Origin: Lichenicola sp964247735
GTDB taxonomy: Bacteria; Pseudomonadota; Alphaproteobacteria; Acetobacterales; Acetobacteraceae
Length of the DNA: 64,000 nt
Direction of reading: 5' to 3'
Assembly: GCA_964247735.1 (NCBI GenBank)
Contig: CAXTVS010000001.1
Location: forward strand, 1 to 64,000
Part shown: in pieces, positions 49,625 through 57,774 of the stretch
How the letters are laid out: the number at the start of each line of letters is the position of its first letter
Position numbering within the stretch: the first letter of the stretch is position 1
Notes under the pieces: model-generated
The model's database searches: none
Seen by the model: the letters and a program-made list of their open reading frames with translations, nothing else
Told to the model about the DNA's origin: nothing
Made by a program: the position numbers and the translations under genes

Positions 49625-52600
49625 GTCGGCCCGTCGGCGTCTGCGTCGGCATGCAACGCCTGCAACGCGCCCAGCCACGGCTCGTAGCGACGCCAGCGCG
49701 CGACCGAGCCGCGATGGATCGCCTGGCGCGCCTGCCATACGCTGGCGGTTCGGATCGGCCGCGCGTTGCGCTCGGGCCGGAGGCAGGCCCCGTCCCAGTC
49801 CAGCCCGCAGAACGCGACCATCCGCCTTGCCTGTGCCTCCGGCTCCGCGGTCAGGTCCTCGTAGTCGACCTCCAGCAGCCGGTCCGCCGGAAGCAGCGCG
49901 CGCCAGTGCCGCATCAGCCGCCGGTACTGGCGGTAGAAGAACACCAGGTCGTCGCGGTGATAGGCGAAATGCTGCGGCGTCGCGAAGCGCGTGAAGAAGA
50001 TCGACAGGCAGGTGTCCACCGGGTCGCGCCGGCAGTGGATGAACCGCGCCTGCGGCAAGGCCGCCTGCACGAGCCCGATCGTCAGGAAGTTGAACGGGTT
50101 CTTGTCGGTCACGCGGGCCGCGTCCGGCGCGATCCGCGCCAGCAGCGCCAGATAGTCGCGCGCCGGCGCTGCGGCAGCCGGAGCGGCCTTGCCTGTCGCC
50201 CCGTCGGCCAGGTCGGTCCAGAAGGACAGCTCGCCGCCGGCCGCAACCGCCGGATGCGCCGACAGGATCTGCTCGACCAGGGTGGTCCCGGAGCGCGGCA
50301 TGCCGACGATGAGGATCGGGCGCTCGGACTGCAGGCCGGACGAGGTCGCCGTCACAGCGGCGCCGGGAGAATGGCGTGCGATCAGCGCATCGACCCGTGC
50401 CGCCATCGCATCGCGGTCGAACCTGGTCTTGCGGTGCTCGGCCGCGTTGGCCGGCTCCAGATGGGCCATCGCCTGCGCCGGCTCGCCGAGATCGTCATGC
50501 GCCTTGGCCAGGGCGAAGTGCAGCAGGGTGCGGTCGTGCCCGGAACGGCCGGGCTGGTCGAGCATCGCTTCCATCTGCGCCAGCAGCGGCCGGTCCTCCT
50601 CGCCGAGGCGCTTGAACAGGACGATGTTGAACACGGCGCCAACACGCTCCGGATCGCGCGCGACGGCGTGCCGCAGGTGCAGGACCGCCTCGTCGAAGCG
50701 GCCGCACTCGCCGAGCAGGTCACCGAGCATGGCATGCGCCAGCCCGTTCTCCGGATCGAGCGACACCACCTCGCGCAGCCTGGCCTCGGCCTCGGCCGAG
50801 CCCTCCGCACGCAGCAGCTTCGCCTCCTCCAGAAGCTGGTCGGCCGGACGCGGCAGCAGGCTGCCTGCCCGGCGGAAGCAGTCCAGCGCGTCCGCCTGCG
50901 CGCCCTGCGCCTGCAGCAGGTTGCCGAGCCGGCTGTGCGCGGCGCCCAGCTCCGGTGCCGCCGCCAGCGCCCGGCGCAGCGACGCCACCGCCGCCGCGGG
51001 CCGGCCCTGCCGTTCCAGCGCCGCGCCATGGTTGTAGTGCGCGACCGCGAAGTCGGGCTCGAGCCCGATCGCGCGCTCCAGGCACTCGACCGCCTCGGCG
51101 ATCCGGCCTGCCGCGAGGTGCAGGGTGCCGAGCTCGTTCAGCAGCACCGGGTCGTGCGGGCTGTGGCGCACCGCCTGCTGCATGCAGTCGATCGCCTCGT
51201 CCATGCGGCCGGCTTCGCGGAGGCGGCGCGCGCGCGGCAGCGCCGGGTCGTCGGACTGCGGATGCACGATGCGGCCGGCCTCGCCGCCGGGAAGCAGCGT
51301 GCGCAGCTCGCCGAGCCAGGGCTCGTAGCGGCGCCAGCGCGCAACGGCGTCGCGATGGGTCGGCTGTCGCACCTGCCATTGGCTCGCTGTGCGGATCACC
51401 CGCCGGTTCCGCTCGGGATGCAGGCAGGCCTCGTCCCAACCAAGGCCCAGGAAGTCGAGCATCCGCCGCGTCACCGGCTCCGGGTCCGCAACCAGCTCCT
51501 CGTAGTCGACGCAGTGGAACGCTTCCGGCGGCAGCACGGCCTGCCAGTGCTCCATCAGGCGGCGATAGGTCCTGTAGTAGAAGGCGAGGTGGCCCTTGTC
51601 GTAGGTATAGGCCATCGGCGCCATGAAGTTGGTGAAGTAGTTCGACAGGCAGGTATCCACCGGATGCCGCCGGCAATGGATGATCCGGCCCTGCGGAAAC
51701 GCCAGGTGGAACAGGCCGAGCCAGAGGAAGTTGCCGGGCGTCTTGTCGGTGACGCGCAGGGCGTCCGCATCCACGCCGCGCAGCAGCGCCCCGTACTCGT
51801 CGGCCAGCGCGTGCAGGCGGTCCCGCGTCAGCGCCTCGCCGTGCCGGGCGATGCCCTCCGCGGCGCGGTTCCAGAACGGCAGCTCGTCGCCGGCGGCGAC
51901 GTGGCGATGGCTGGACAGGATCTGCTCGACCAGCGTGGTTCCCGATCGCGGCATGCCCAGCACCAGCACCGGCAGCCTGGACGACGAGCCGGCGTCGCGA
52001 TGCTCGTCGAAGAACGCCCGGTCGGTGCTGGCGATGACCCGATGCACGGACGCGCCGAAGCGCGACCGGTCGAACGGCCGCCGTTGTGCCACCAGCGTGT
52101 TGCCCGCCTCGAACTGTCGCATCGCTTCGGCCGGCCGGCCGAGATCGTCATACGCCTTGCCCAGGCCGAAATGCACCCATTGCCGGGCGAGCTCCGGCAG
52201 CGGCCGATGATCGAGCAGGGCCAGCATCTGCTCGATCATCGGCTGGTCGTCAGCCACCACCTTCTTGCTGCTGACCAGGTCGAAATAGGCCGCCGCCGCT
52301 TCCGCCGGGAGGCCGGCGGTCGCCGCCTCCAGCAGCGGGAGCGCTTCCTCAAACCGGCCCTGCTCGCGCAACACCGCAGCCAGGGCTCGCTTGGCTTCGC
52401 AGTGATCGGGAAACAGCGCGACGGTGTCGCGGAGCACGGCCTCGGTCTCGGCGCGCCGCCCTTCCTCCTGCATGGCCTTCACGCGGTTCATGCGGCCCTT
52501 GGCCGTGTCCGGCGCGACGGCCGCCGCACGCGCGAAGCAGTCGCGCGCGTCGTCCTGTCGTTCGTGCACGCGCAACAGGTTTCCAAGGCGTTCGAGCGCG

Positions 52601-53049
52601 TCGACATGGTCCGCATCGCACCGGATGGCGCTGCGGAACGCCGTCATCGCTTCCGCGTCCCGGCCGAGCATCTCGAGCGCGATCCCGCACCAGTAGTGGT
52701 GGGATGCCTCGCCCGGTGCGAGACGGGCGGCACGTCCGAGAAAGGGCAACGCCTCGGCGGATCGGCCGGCGTGCAGGTGCACCAGGCCGACCTCCGCATG
52801 GGCGGAGGCGTCCGGCCCGCTGACGGCGAGATGCTGCTGTGCCAGCCGACCGGCTTCGAGCAGCCGGCCGGCTTCGCGCAGCGTCCGGATCCGGTCGAGT
52901 TCCGTGGTCCCGGACGGCAGCCCGGCCTGCTGCGCCGCCGCGACGGCGCAGCAGTGCTTGTACTTGATCCCGCTCCCGCACGGACAGCGCCCGTTCCGCC
53001 CAGGCCCCGCTGCCTTCGCCCCGATCGGCCTCCGATCAGTCCCGTACAT
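49621..53049 (-). CDS. Tandemly duplicated TPR-sulfotransferase with N-terminal SEC-C motif
   Basis: A 1142-residue protein built from two copies of a TPR array plus sulfotransferase. It starts with a zinc-binding SEC-C motif (GRNGRCPCGSGIKYKHCC, Cys22, Cys24, Cys33/Cys34 region). Module 1: TPRs about 60-330, then the PAPS-binding loop LGMPRSGTTLVEQILSS near residue 365 and the CRRHPVDTCLSNYFTNF segment. Module 2: TPRs from about 635, then VGMPRSGTTLVEQILSA near residue 916 and CRRDPVDTCLSIFFTRF. Both modules end with WRRYEPWLG. It should sulfate glycan or protein targets with PAPS. The ATG at 53049 is chosen from a GGGAGG site five bases upstream; a GTG one codon earlier is too close. Confidence 0.88.
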   Translation of the reverse strand: MYGTDRRPIGAKAAGPGRNGRCPCGSGIKYKHCCAVAAAQQAGLPSGTTELDRIRTLREAGRLLEAGRLAQQHLAVSGPDASAHAEVGLVHLHAGRSAEALPFLGRAARLAPGEASHHYWCGIALEMLGRDAEAMTAFRSAIRCDADHVDALERLGNLLRVHERQDDARDCFARAAAVAPDTAKGRMNRVKAMQEEGRRAETEAVLRDTVALFPDHCEAKRALAAVLREQGRFEEALPLLEAATAGLPAEAAAAYFDLVSSKKVVADDQPMIEQMLALLDHRPLPELARQWVHFGLGKAYDDLGRPAEAMRQFEAGNTLVAQRRPFDRSRFGASVHRVIASTDRAFFDEHRDAGSSSRLPVLVLGMPRSGTTLVEQILSSHRHVAAGDELPFWNRAAEGIARHGEALTRDRLHALADEYGALLRGVDADALRVTDKTPGNFLWLGLFHLAFPQGRIIHCRRHPVDTCLSNYFTNFMAPMAYTYDKGHLAFYYRTYRRLMEHWQAVLPPEAFHCVDYEELVADPEPVTRRMLDFLGLGWDEACLHPERNRRVIRTASQWQVRQPTHRDAVARWRRYEPWLGELRTLLPGGEAGRIVHPQSDDPALPRARRLREAGRMDEAIDCMQQAVRHSPHDPVLLNELGTLHLAAGRIAEAVECLERAIGLEPDFAVAHYNHGAALERQGRPAAAVASLRRALAAAPELGAAHSRLGNLLQAQGAQADALDCFRRAGSLLPRPADQLLEEAKLLRAEGSAEAEARLREVVSLDPENGLAHAMLGDLLGECGRFDEAVLHLRHAVARDPERVGAVFNIVLFKRLGEEDRPLLAQMEAMLDQPGRSGHDRTLLHFALAKAHDDLGEPAQAMAHLEPANAAEHRKTRFDRDAMAARVDALIARHSPGAAVTATSSGLQSERPILIVGMPRSGTTLVEQILSAHPAVAAGGELSFWTDLADGATGKAAPAAAAPARDYLALLARIAPDAARVTDKNPFNFLTIGLVQAALPQARFIHCRRDPVDTCLSIFFTRFATPQHFAYHRDDLVFFYRQYRRLMRHWRALLPADRLLEVDYEDLTAEPEAQARRMVAFCGLDWDGACLRPERNARPIRTASVWQARQAIHRGSVARWRRYEPWLGALQALHADADADGPT

Positions 53050-53098
53050 CACAACCTCCCGGATCCAGTTCAGCGTCTCATCCGTATCGTTCGTGCGG

Positions 53099-54943
53099 CT
53101 ACACGATGTCGCCCGGCAGCGTCAGCACGGTTGGAACCACCGGATCGAGCCGGATCCGGCGGCACAGCGTGGGCAGGTCCAGCACCGCCTCGTCCGGCTG
53201 CCGGGCGCGGTCGGCCTGGACCGCCACGGTGTGTCCGCGATCGTAGCGGAACACGCTCACGTCGGAGCGCGGCCGTCCGTTCGTCGCCGCCAGCACCGCG
53301 AGGCTTCCCGGCAGCAGCGGCCGCAACGCGGCCATGTCCAGCGCCGCCACGTGCCGGGTCATCCGGTCGAGCGGCAGCCGCTGCCGCGCCCGCCCGGCGG
53401 CATCGAACGTCCCCGGCTCGCCATCGGCGACCAGCAGCCCACCCCTGGCTGCGAAGCGACGCAGCAGCACCACCGCCCGGTCGTCCAGCACGATGGCCTG
53501 CGGCAGCAGGATCGCGTGCAGCCCGTCCAGGCGCGCCTGCGTCAGGGCATCAGCATCGATCCAGTCCGGCGTCCGGCCGAGATGGGCGAGCGCGTCGGCG
53601 GCATCCTCCAGCGACCGGCGCCACGGGCTGTCGACCAGGTCCTGGTCGTTGCTGCGCTGCGTCCAGTCCAGCCCGCGCGACCGGTCCACGCGCCGGTCCA
53701 GCAGCCAGCGCATCCGGAACGAGGCCTGGCTGTAGAGCACGCCGACCGTGTCGCGTTCCGGCCGCGCGTGCAGCAGGCGGGTGCCGAGCGGGCCGCGCAG
53801 CCCCGCCAGCACGGGCGCGAGCGCCGCGCCGCGCGGCCCTGGCAGGCCGTCCGGACGCATGACCTGGCCGTCCGGATCCCAGATCACCACGCCACGCCCG
53901 CCCAGAAGCAGGGCCCGCCACAGCCGGTGCGCGTCCTCCGGCCCATCGCCCTGTGCCGTCGTCAGCAGCACCAGCCCCGGATGGAACGCCTGCAGGATCG
54001 AGAACCCGTAGCCGACCGACCCGTCCTCGATCACGTCGACCGCCGGCGCCAGGCGCGGATAGTCGTAGCCGCCCCAGCCGGGCAGCTGCACGCCCTCGAT
54101 CGCCGCACGCGCGCCGGGATCGGCCCGGTGCACCGCCTCGGTGCCGCGACGCAGGACCGCCGCGAACCGGGCGTCCATCCAGGCCTTGTAGTCCAGCCAA
54201 CCCGCCACCGGACCGGTGCCATCCAGCGCCTGGTCCGTTCGCGTCGGCCGGACCTCCGACCAGCGCCGGAACCGGCCGTGCCAGGCCCGGTCGAGCCGGG
54301 ACACGCTGCCGTAGCGGATGCGCAGCGCGCGCCGCCACGCCCGCACCACGCTGCCGGTCTCGTCGAAGTCCCATGCCGCCGACAGGTCGGCGATGCCGGT
54401 CTCGTCGCCCAGCGACAGGTAGAGCGCCGGCCTCTGCCGCGCCGTCCCGGCATGGACCGCCAGCCGGTGCTCGATCGTCCGCAGCGCGTCGGCATCGCCG
54501 AGGCTCGGATGCCGCAGCCACAGCGACGGGTCCCGACCCTGCCTGGCCCGCGCCGCCAGAAGCCGGAAGGCGGCGTTGACCGGCCGGTCCGGCTGCCAGC
54601 GATGGTAGGCGGCGTAGTAGTCGGTGGCGATGTTCTCCACCATCGGGTCGAGGCCGGCGCGGCGCACGCGGTCGAGCCCCGCCGACAGCGCCGCCCTGTC
54701 GACCCGCCGCGTGCGCTGGCCGAACACCCGCGCCCCGGTGATTCCGATGCCCGGCAGCGCCCCCAGTGCTCCCGGCGGCAGGTCGTCCTGCCACAGGATC
54801 GCGGTGAAGCGGTCCCAGCCCGCGGATGCGGCCCGGACCGGGGCGGCACACAGCAACACCGGAAACGCCAGGCAGGCGCACCGGAGCGGCCGGACTGCCC
54901 GCGATCCGGCCGGCCCGGCGACGCGGCTCAGGATCGGCGCCAC
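53099..54943 (-). CDS. Secreted GH42-like glycoside hydrolase family protein
   Basis: A 614-residue protein with an N-terminal signal peptide (LRCACLAFPVLLCAAPVRA). A TIM-barrel of the GH42/GH-A type follows: GITGARVFGQRTRRVD, then LYLSLGDETGIADLSAAWDF where the Glu is the candidate acid/base, RIRYGSVSRLDRAWHGRF which resembles the YG..LN.AW motif of GH42, and AAIEGVQLPGWGGYDY where a Glu could be the nucleophile. The region from about 440 (LDGLHAILLPQAIVLDDRAV, LRRFAARGGLLVADGEPG) resembles the GATase-like trimerisation domain of GH42. Substrate unknown. The GTG at 54943 lies 16 bases inside the upstream PEP-CTERM gene, so it is driven by the same sigma-54 promoter. Confidence 0.65.
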   Translation of the reverse strand: MAPILSRVAGPAGSRAVRPLRCACLAFPVLLCAAPVRAASAGWDRFTAILWQDDLPPGALGALPGIGITGARVFGQRTRRVDRAALSAGLDRVRRAGLDPMVENIATDYYAAYHRWQPDRPVNAAFRLLAARARQGRDPSLWLRHPSLGDADALRTIEHRLAVHAGTARQRPALYLSLGDETGIADLSAAWDFDETGSVVRAWRRALRIRYGSVSRLDRAWHGRFRRWSEVRPTRTDQALDGTGPVAGWLDYKAWMDARFAAVLRRGTEAVHRADPGARAAIEGVQLPGWGGYDYPRLAPAVDVIEDGSVGYGFSILQAFHPGLVLLTTAQGDGPEDAHRLWRALLLGGRGVVIWDPDGQVMRPDGLPGPRGAALAPVLAGLRGPLGTRLLHARPERDTVGVLYSQASFRMRWLLDRRVDRSRGLDWTQRSNDQDLVDSPWRRSLEDAADALAHLGRTPDWIDADALTQARLDGLHAILLPQAIVLDDRAVVLLRRFAARGGLLVADGEPGTFDAAGRARQRLPLDRMTRHVAALDMAALRPLLPGSLAVLAATNGRPRSDVSVFRYDRGHTVAVQADRARQPDEAVLDLPTLCRRIRLDPVVPTVLTLPGDIV

Positions 54944-55677
54944 CGGATCAGGCCAAGCCCGAACAGGCCCACGCCGAGCAGCGCCAGCGATCCAGGCTCG
55001 GGCACCGCGACCGCAAGCACCGGCGTGATCACGGCATAAAGCTCCGCCGTCACCGTCGCGGCGCCTTGGGACGGGAGCTGCGTCGTCACGTCCCGGCCAC
55101 CGTCAAACGAGAACCCCTGCAGCGACAGGGTGTAGGCGATGCCGCCGGCGCTGAAGACGTCCGCCATGCCGCCGGAAACGCCGATGCTCTCGGTGTCGAG
55201 GAACGGGATGCCGTCGGCGTCGGGCACCGAACGGATCGCGAAGTCGAGGCTGCAGTCCTCGGTCCGGGAAACCGTGCTTCCCGGCAGCGTCAAGGCGAGC
55301 TCGATCCCGAGCACCGCGGAGTCCAGCCCGGTTCCGCCCAGGATCGTGCCGCCGGAATAGGTGAAGCGGCCGATGTCGAACGGCTGCCCGACGCCGATCC
55401 CGCTGAACCCTGGCGCACGCGCGTCGCTGCCGACGCCGTCGAAGGCGAGCACCGCCGGAGCGAACAACGGCAGCCCGAACCAAAGCGACGCGGCACCCCC
55501 CGTCGCCGCGTCGGCGTCGACGCCGACCGCCAGCGGGAACGGATTGCCGGGACCGCCGGCATAGGCGTCCCACGACCCGGTGGCGCTGCCGGAGAACAGG
55601 ATCGCGTCTGCCCGGGCGAGGGTCGGGCTGCCGCACGCGCCGAGCAGGAGGCACAACAGGACCGGACGCTTGACCAT
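54928..55677 (-). CDS. PEP-CTERM sorting-domain protein 3
   Basis: A 249-residue exported protein with a signal peptide (KRPVLLCLLLGACGSPTLARA; the internal LLGAC could also act as a lipobox) and a complete C-terminal signal VPEPGSLALLGVGLFGLGLIRWRRS. The mature part, DAILFSGSATGSWDAYAGG onward, is Gly/Ala/Asp-rich and beta-type, as in other extracellular PEP-CTERM proteins. GGGAGG lies upstream of the ATG. A sigma-54 promoter 36 bases before the start and a PrsR-like box drive it, and the GH42-like gene follows with a 16-base overlap. Confidence 0.9.
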   Translation of the reverse strand: MVKRPVLLCLLLGACGSPTLARADAILFSGSATGSWDAYAGGPGNPFPLAVGVDADAATGGAASLWFGLPLFAPAVLAFDGVGSDARAPGFSGIGVGQPFDIGRFTYSGGTILGGTGLDSAVLGIELALTLPGSTVSRTEDCSLDFAIRSVPDADGIPFLDTESIGVSGGMADVFSAGGIAYTLSLQGFSFDGGRDVTTQLPSQGAATVTAELYAVITPVLAVAVPEPGSLALLGVGLFGLGLIRWRRS

Positions 55678-55712
55678 GAAGCCGGCCTCCCGGCGCCGGT
55701 GCCGCGACAGCA

Positions 55713-55728
55713 CGCAAGATGCGGACCA
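55713..55728 (-). promoter_or_regulatory. Sigma-54 (-24/-12) promoter of PEP-CTERM gene 3
   Basis: The minus strand reads TGGTCCGCATCTTGCG: invariant GG and GC at exactly ten bases spacing, two departures from consensus in the -24 box. It lies 36 bases upstream of the ATG and 72 bases downstream of a TGT-N11-ACA element, the same geometry as the promoter at 46724. Confidence 0.7.
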
Positions 55729-55777
55729 GTCTACAACCTGTTGGTGTGCCCGGATCTTTCCGGTTGTCCCGACGCGG

Positions 55778-55795
55778 CTGTAAATTATTCCGACA
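55778..55795 (-). promoter_or_regulatory. Putative PrsR enhancer (PEP-CTERM box) of PEP-CTERM gene 3
   Basis: On the plus strand CTGTAAATTATTCCGACA, with TGT-N11-ACA at 55779-55795. It matches the element at 46655-46672 at 15 of 18 positions. Relative to its promoter it is inverted compared with the first copy, which is acceptable for a dyad bound by a dimeric Fis-type helix-turn-helix. Confidence 0.65.
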
Positions 55796-55801
55796 CCCGC
55801 C

Positions 55802-56740
55802 TCAGCCGGACAGCCCCGCCAGTCCCTGCTCGAGCCGCACCTGCGCCCGCACCCCGAGCGCCGCCACGGCGGCCTCGTTCGAGCCGCAGGAATGGCGGAT
55901 GTCGCCGGCGCGTGCCGCGCCCTGCCGCGCGCGCAGCGGCACGCCGTGCAGGCCGGCCAGGATCTCCGCCAGCGACCGTATCGACACCGCCCGGCCGGTG
56001 CACACGTTGAAGCGGGCCGGCTGCGTGCCAGCTCCCTGCACCGGCTGGTCGAGCCGTCGCATGGCCGCCAGCAGGTGCGCCACCACGTCGCCCACATGCA
56101 CGAAGTCCCGCGTCTGCGCCCCGTCCCCGTGCAGGGTGATCTCCGCGCCGGCACCGATGCGGTCGGCGAAGATCGAGATCACCCCGCTGTACGGCGAGCT
56201 CGGGTCCTGGCGCGGGCCGTACACGTTGAAGAAGCGCAGGCCCAGCGTCGGCACGCCGTGTACCAGGCTCGCCACCCGCGCATGCAGCTCGCTGCCGAGC
56301 TTGTCGGCGCCGTAGGCGGTCAGCGGCGCCGGCACCCGGTCCTCGCGCGCCACCGCCTCGCCGGTGTCGCCGTAGACCGCCGCGGACGAGGCATACACCA
56401 CCGGCACCCCGCCGTGCGCCCGCGCCGCATCGAGCACCGCCACCGTGCCGCCCTGGTTGATCCGGTGCGTGCCCGGCCAGTCCTGGTTGCCGCGCTCCAC
56501 CGAGGCGATGGCGGCCAGGTGGAACACGCCGTCGACCCCCTCCGCCGCCGCCCGCACGGCGTGCGGATCGGCCACGTCCCCGACCGCGAGCCGCACGCGC
56601 GGATCGAGGTTGCCGCGCTTGCCGGTCGACAGGTCGTCGAGCACGACCACCGCGTCGCCGCCCTCCAGCAGCGCGTCGCACAGGTGCGAGCCGATGAAGC
56701 CGGCTCCCCCGGTGACCAGGTAGCGCTTCGGCCCGCTCAC
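55802..56740 (-). CDS. NAD-dependent sugar-nucleotide epimerase/dehydratase (extended SDR)
   Basis: A 312-residue extended short-chain dehydrogenase of the GalE/RmlB type. It has the Rossmann motif VTGGAGFIGSHLCDALLEGG, VVLDDLSTGKRGNL, the catalytic YGADK (Tyr-xxx-Lys), SSAAVYGD, and RFFNVYGPRQDPSSPYSGVIS in the substrate-binding part. Probably a UDP-sugar 4-epimerase providing a donor for the polysaccharide. The GTG at 56740 overlaps the preceding acyltransferase stop as GTGA. Its stop is seven bases from the PrsR-like element, where the next transcription unit begins. Confidence 0.9.
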   Translation of the reverse strand: MSGPKRYLVTGGAGFIGSHLCDALLEGGDAVVVLDDLSTGKRGNLDPRVRLAVGDVADPHAVRAAAEGVDGVFHLAAIASVERGNQDWPGTHRINQGGTVAVLDAARAHGGVPVVYASSAAVYGDTGEAVAREDRVPAPLTAYGADKLGSELHARVASLVHGVPTLGLRFFNVYGPRQDPSSPYSGVISIFADRIGAGAEITLHGDGAQTRDFVHVGDVVAHLLAAMRRLDQPVQGAGTQPARFNVCTGRAVSIRSLAEILAGLHGVPLRARQGAARAGDIRHSCGSNEAAVAALGVRAQVRLEQGLAGLSG

Positions 56741-57774
56741 GACCGCCCCGCCTGGAACCGCCACCGGCGCAGCGCGTCGCCGGCGACCTGGCGCAGCAGC
56801 GCCGCCGCCCCCGGCGGATGCAGGGGATCGGCGACCACCAGGCCGTCGCGCTGCCGCCGCTCGGCCGCCCAGCCGCGCTTGTACGCGTCGTCGCCGCGTC
56901 CGAAGTCCAGCATGGTCACCTGTTCCTCGTCGATGAGGCGCCGGATCGTCCAGGCTGTCAGCACCGTGCCGGGCGACTGCGTCCTGGAGTTCTCGTCGTG
57001 GGCAAGCTTGTGCAGGATGGCGTGGCCCCGCTCCACCGTCCAGTACTGCGCCGCGACCGGACGCCCCTGTCGCCGCAGCACCGCGATCCGCAGCACCCCC
57101 GCCCGCGCCGCTTCCGTCGTGAAGCGGGCCGCGAACCCGGGAAACGGCTCGGGGGCCTTCCAGCTCGCCGCGTGCACCGCCTCGTACTCCGCCAGGTGGC
57201 CGGGCACCGCGGCCGGATCCGTTGCCAGCACGATCGTCGTGTCCGGATCGCGCTCGGCACGCCCGAGGCGGCGGCGGATGGTTTCCCGCAAGGCACCGGG
57301 CCGGTCGGCGAGGTAGCCGGCCCAGTCCCGTCCGTCCAGCCGCTCGTGCCAGTTGCCGAAGCCCGCGAACCAGGCATGGCGCCGGCCCGCCCGACGCAGC
57401 CCGCGCAGCAGCGGCTCCCAGCCTGCCCAGCCCGGGTCGAGCGCGTCCAGCCGAAGCACCGGCGGCAGGCGACGCCCCAGCGCCAGGCCTGCGTCGACGA
57501 GCCGGTCGAGGCGGAGGCAGGGCGGCTGGAACAGGGTGGTGTAGGGCGTGGTCAGGCTCCCGGCCGCGTCCCGGCCGCGGCCCATCCGCAGCGGCAGCAG
57601 CAGCAGCGGCACCCCGTCCTGCCGGACCAGCACGAAGCGCGCGCGCGACCCGTCCGGCATCGCGGTATCCGCGACCGTCCGCCACCAGGCGGCACTCGAC
57701 CCGAAGGCCAGGTCGCGCAGCAGCGGGAGGTCCTGCAGCGCCGTCACCGGGCAGTCCTCGACGCTCAGCGCCAT
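56737..57774 (-). CDS. FemAB/CelD-type GNAT acyltransferase
   Basis: A 345-residue GNAT-fold protein of the CelD/BcsL group. It starts ALSVEDCPVTALQDLPLLRD and carries VRQDGVPLLLLPLRMGRGRD, HAASWKAPEPFPGF, a GRPVAAQYWTVERGHAILHK strand pair and the family block MLDFGRGDDAYKRGWAAERR, equivalent to the DFGR block of the exosortase-associated FemAB protein at 44063. It presumably acylates the polysaccharide or its precursor. Start at the ATG at 57774, ten bases inside the YdcF-like gene. It is part of a leftward group YdcF-like, GNAT, epimerase. Confidence 0.83.
   Translation of the reverse strand: MALSVEDCPVTALQDLPLLRDLAFGSSAAWWRTVADTAMPDGSRARFVLVRQDGVPLLLLPLRMGRGRDAAGSLTTPYTTLFQPPCLRLDRLVDAGLALGRRLPPVLRLDALDPGWAGWEPLLRGLRRAGRRHAWFAGFGNWHERLDGRDWAGYLADRPGALRETIRRRLGRAERDPDTTIVLATDPAAVPGHLAEYEAVHAASWKAPEPFPGFAARFTTEAARAGVLRIAVLRRQGRPVAAQYWTVERGHAILHKLAHDENSRTQSPGTVLTAWTIRRLIDEEQVTMLDFGRGDDAYKRGWAAERRQRDGLVVADPLHPPGAAALLRQVAGDALRRWRFQAGRS

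Noticed and set aside
49489..53862. A 1457-codon open frame on the plus strand opposite the sulfotransferase gene
   Set aside because: Arg/His/Gln-rich antisense translation with no domain, typical of long shadow frames at about 70% GC; the minus strand encodes clear TPR and sulfotransferase motifs.
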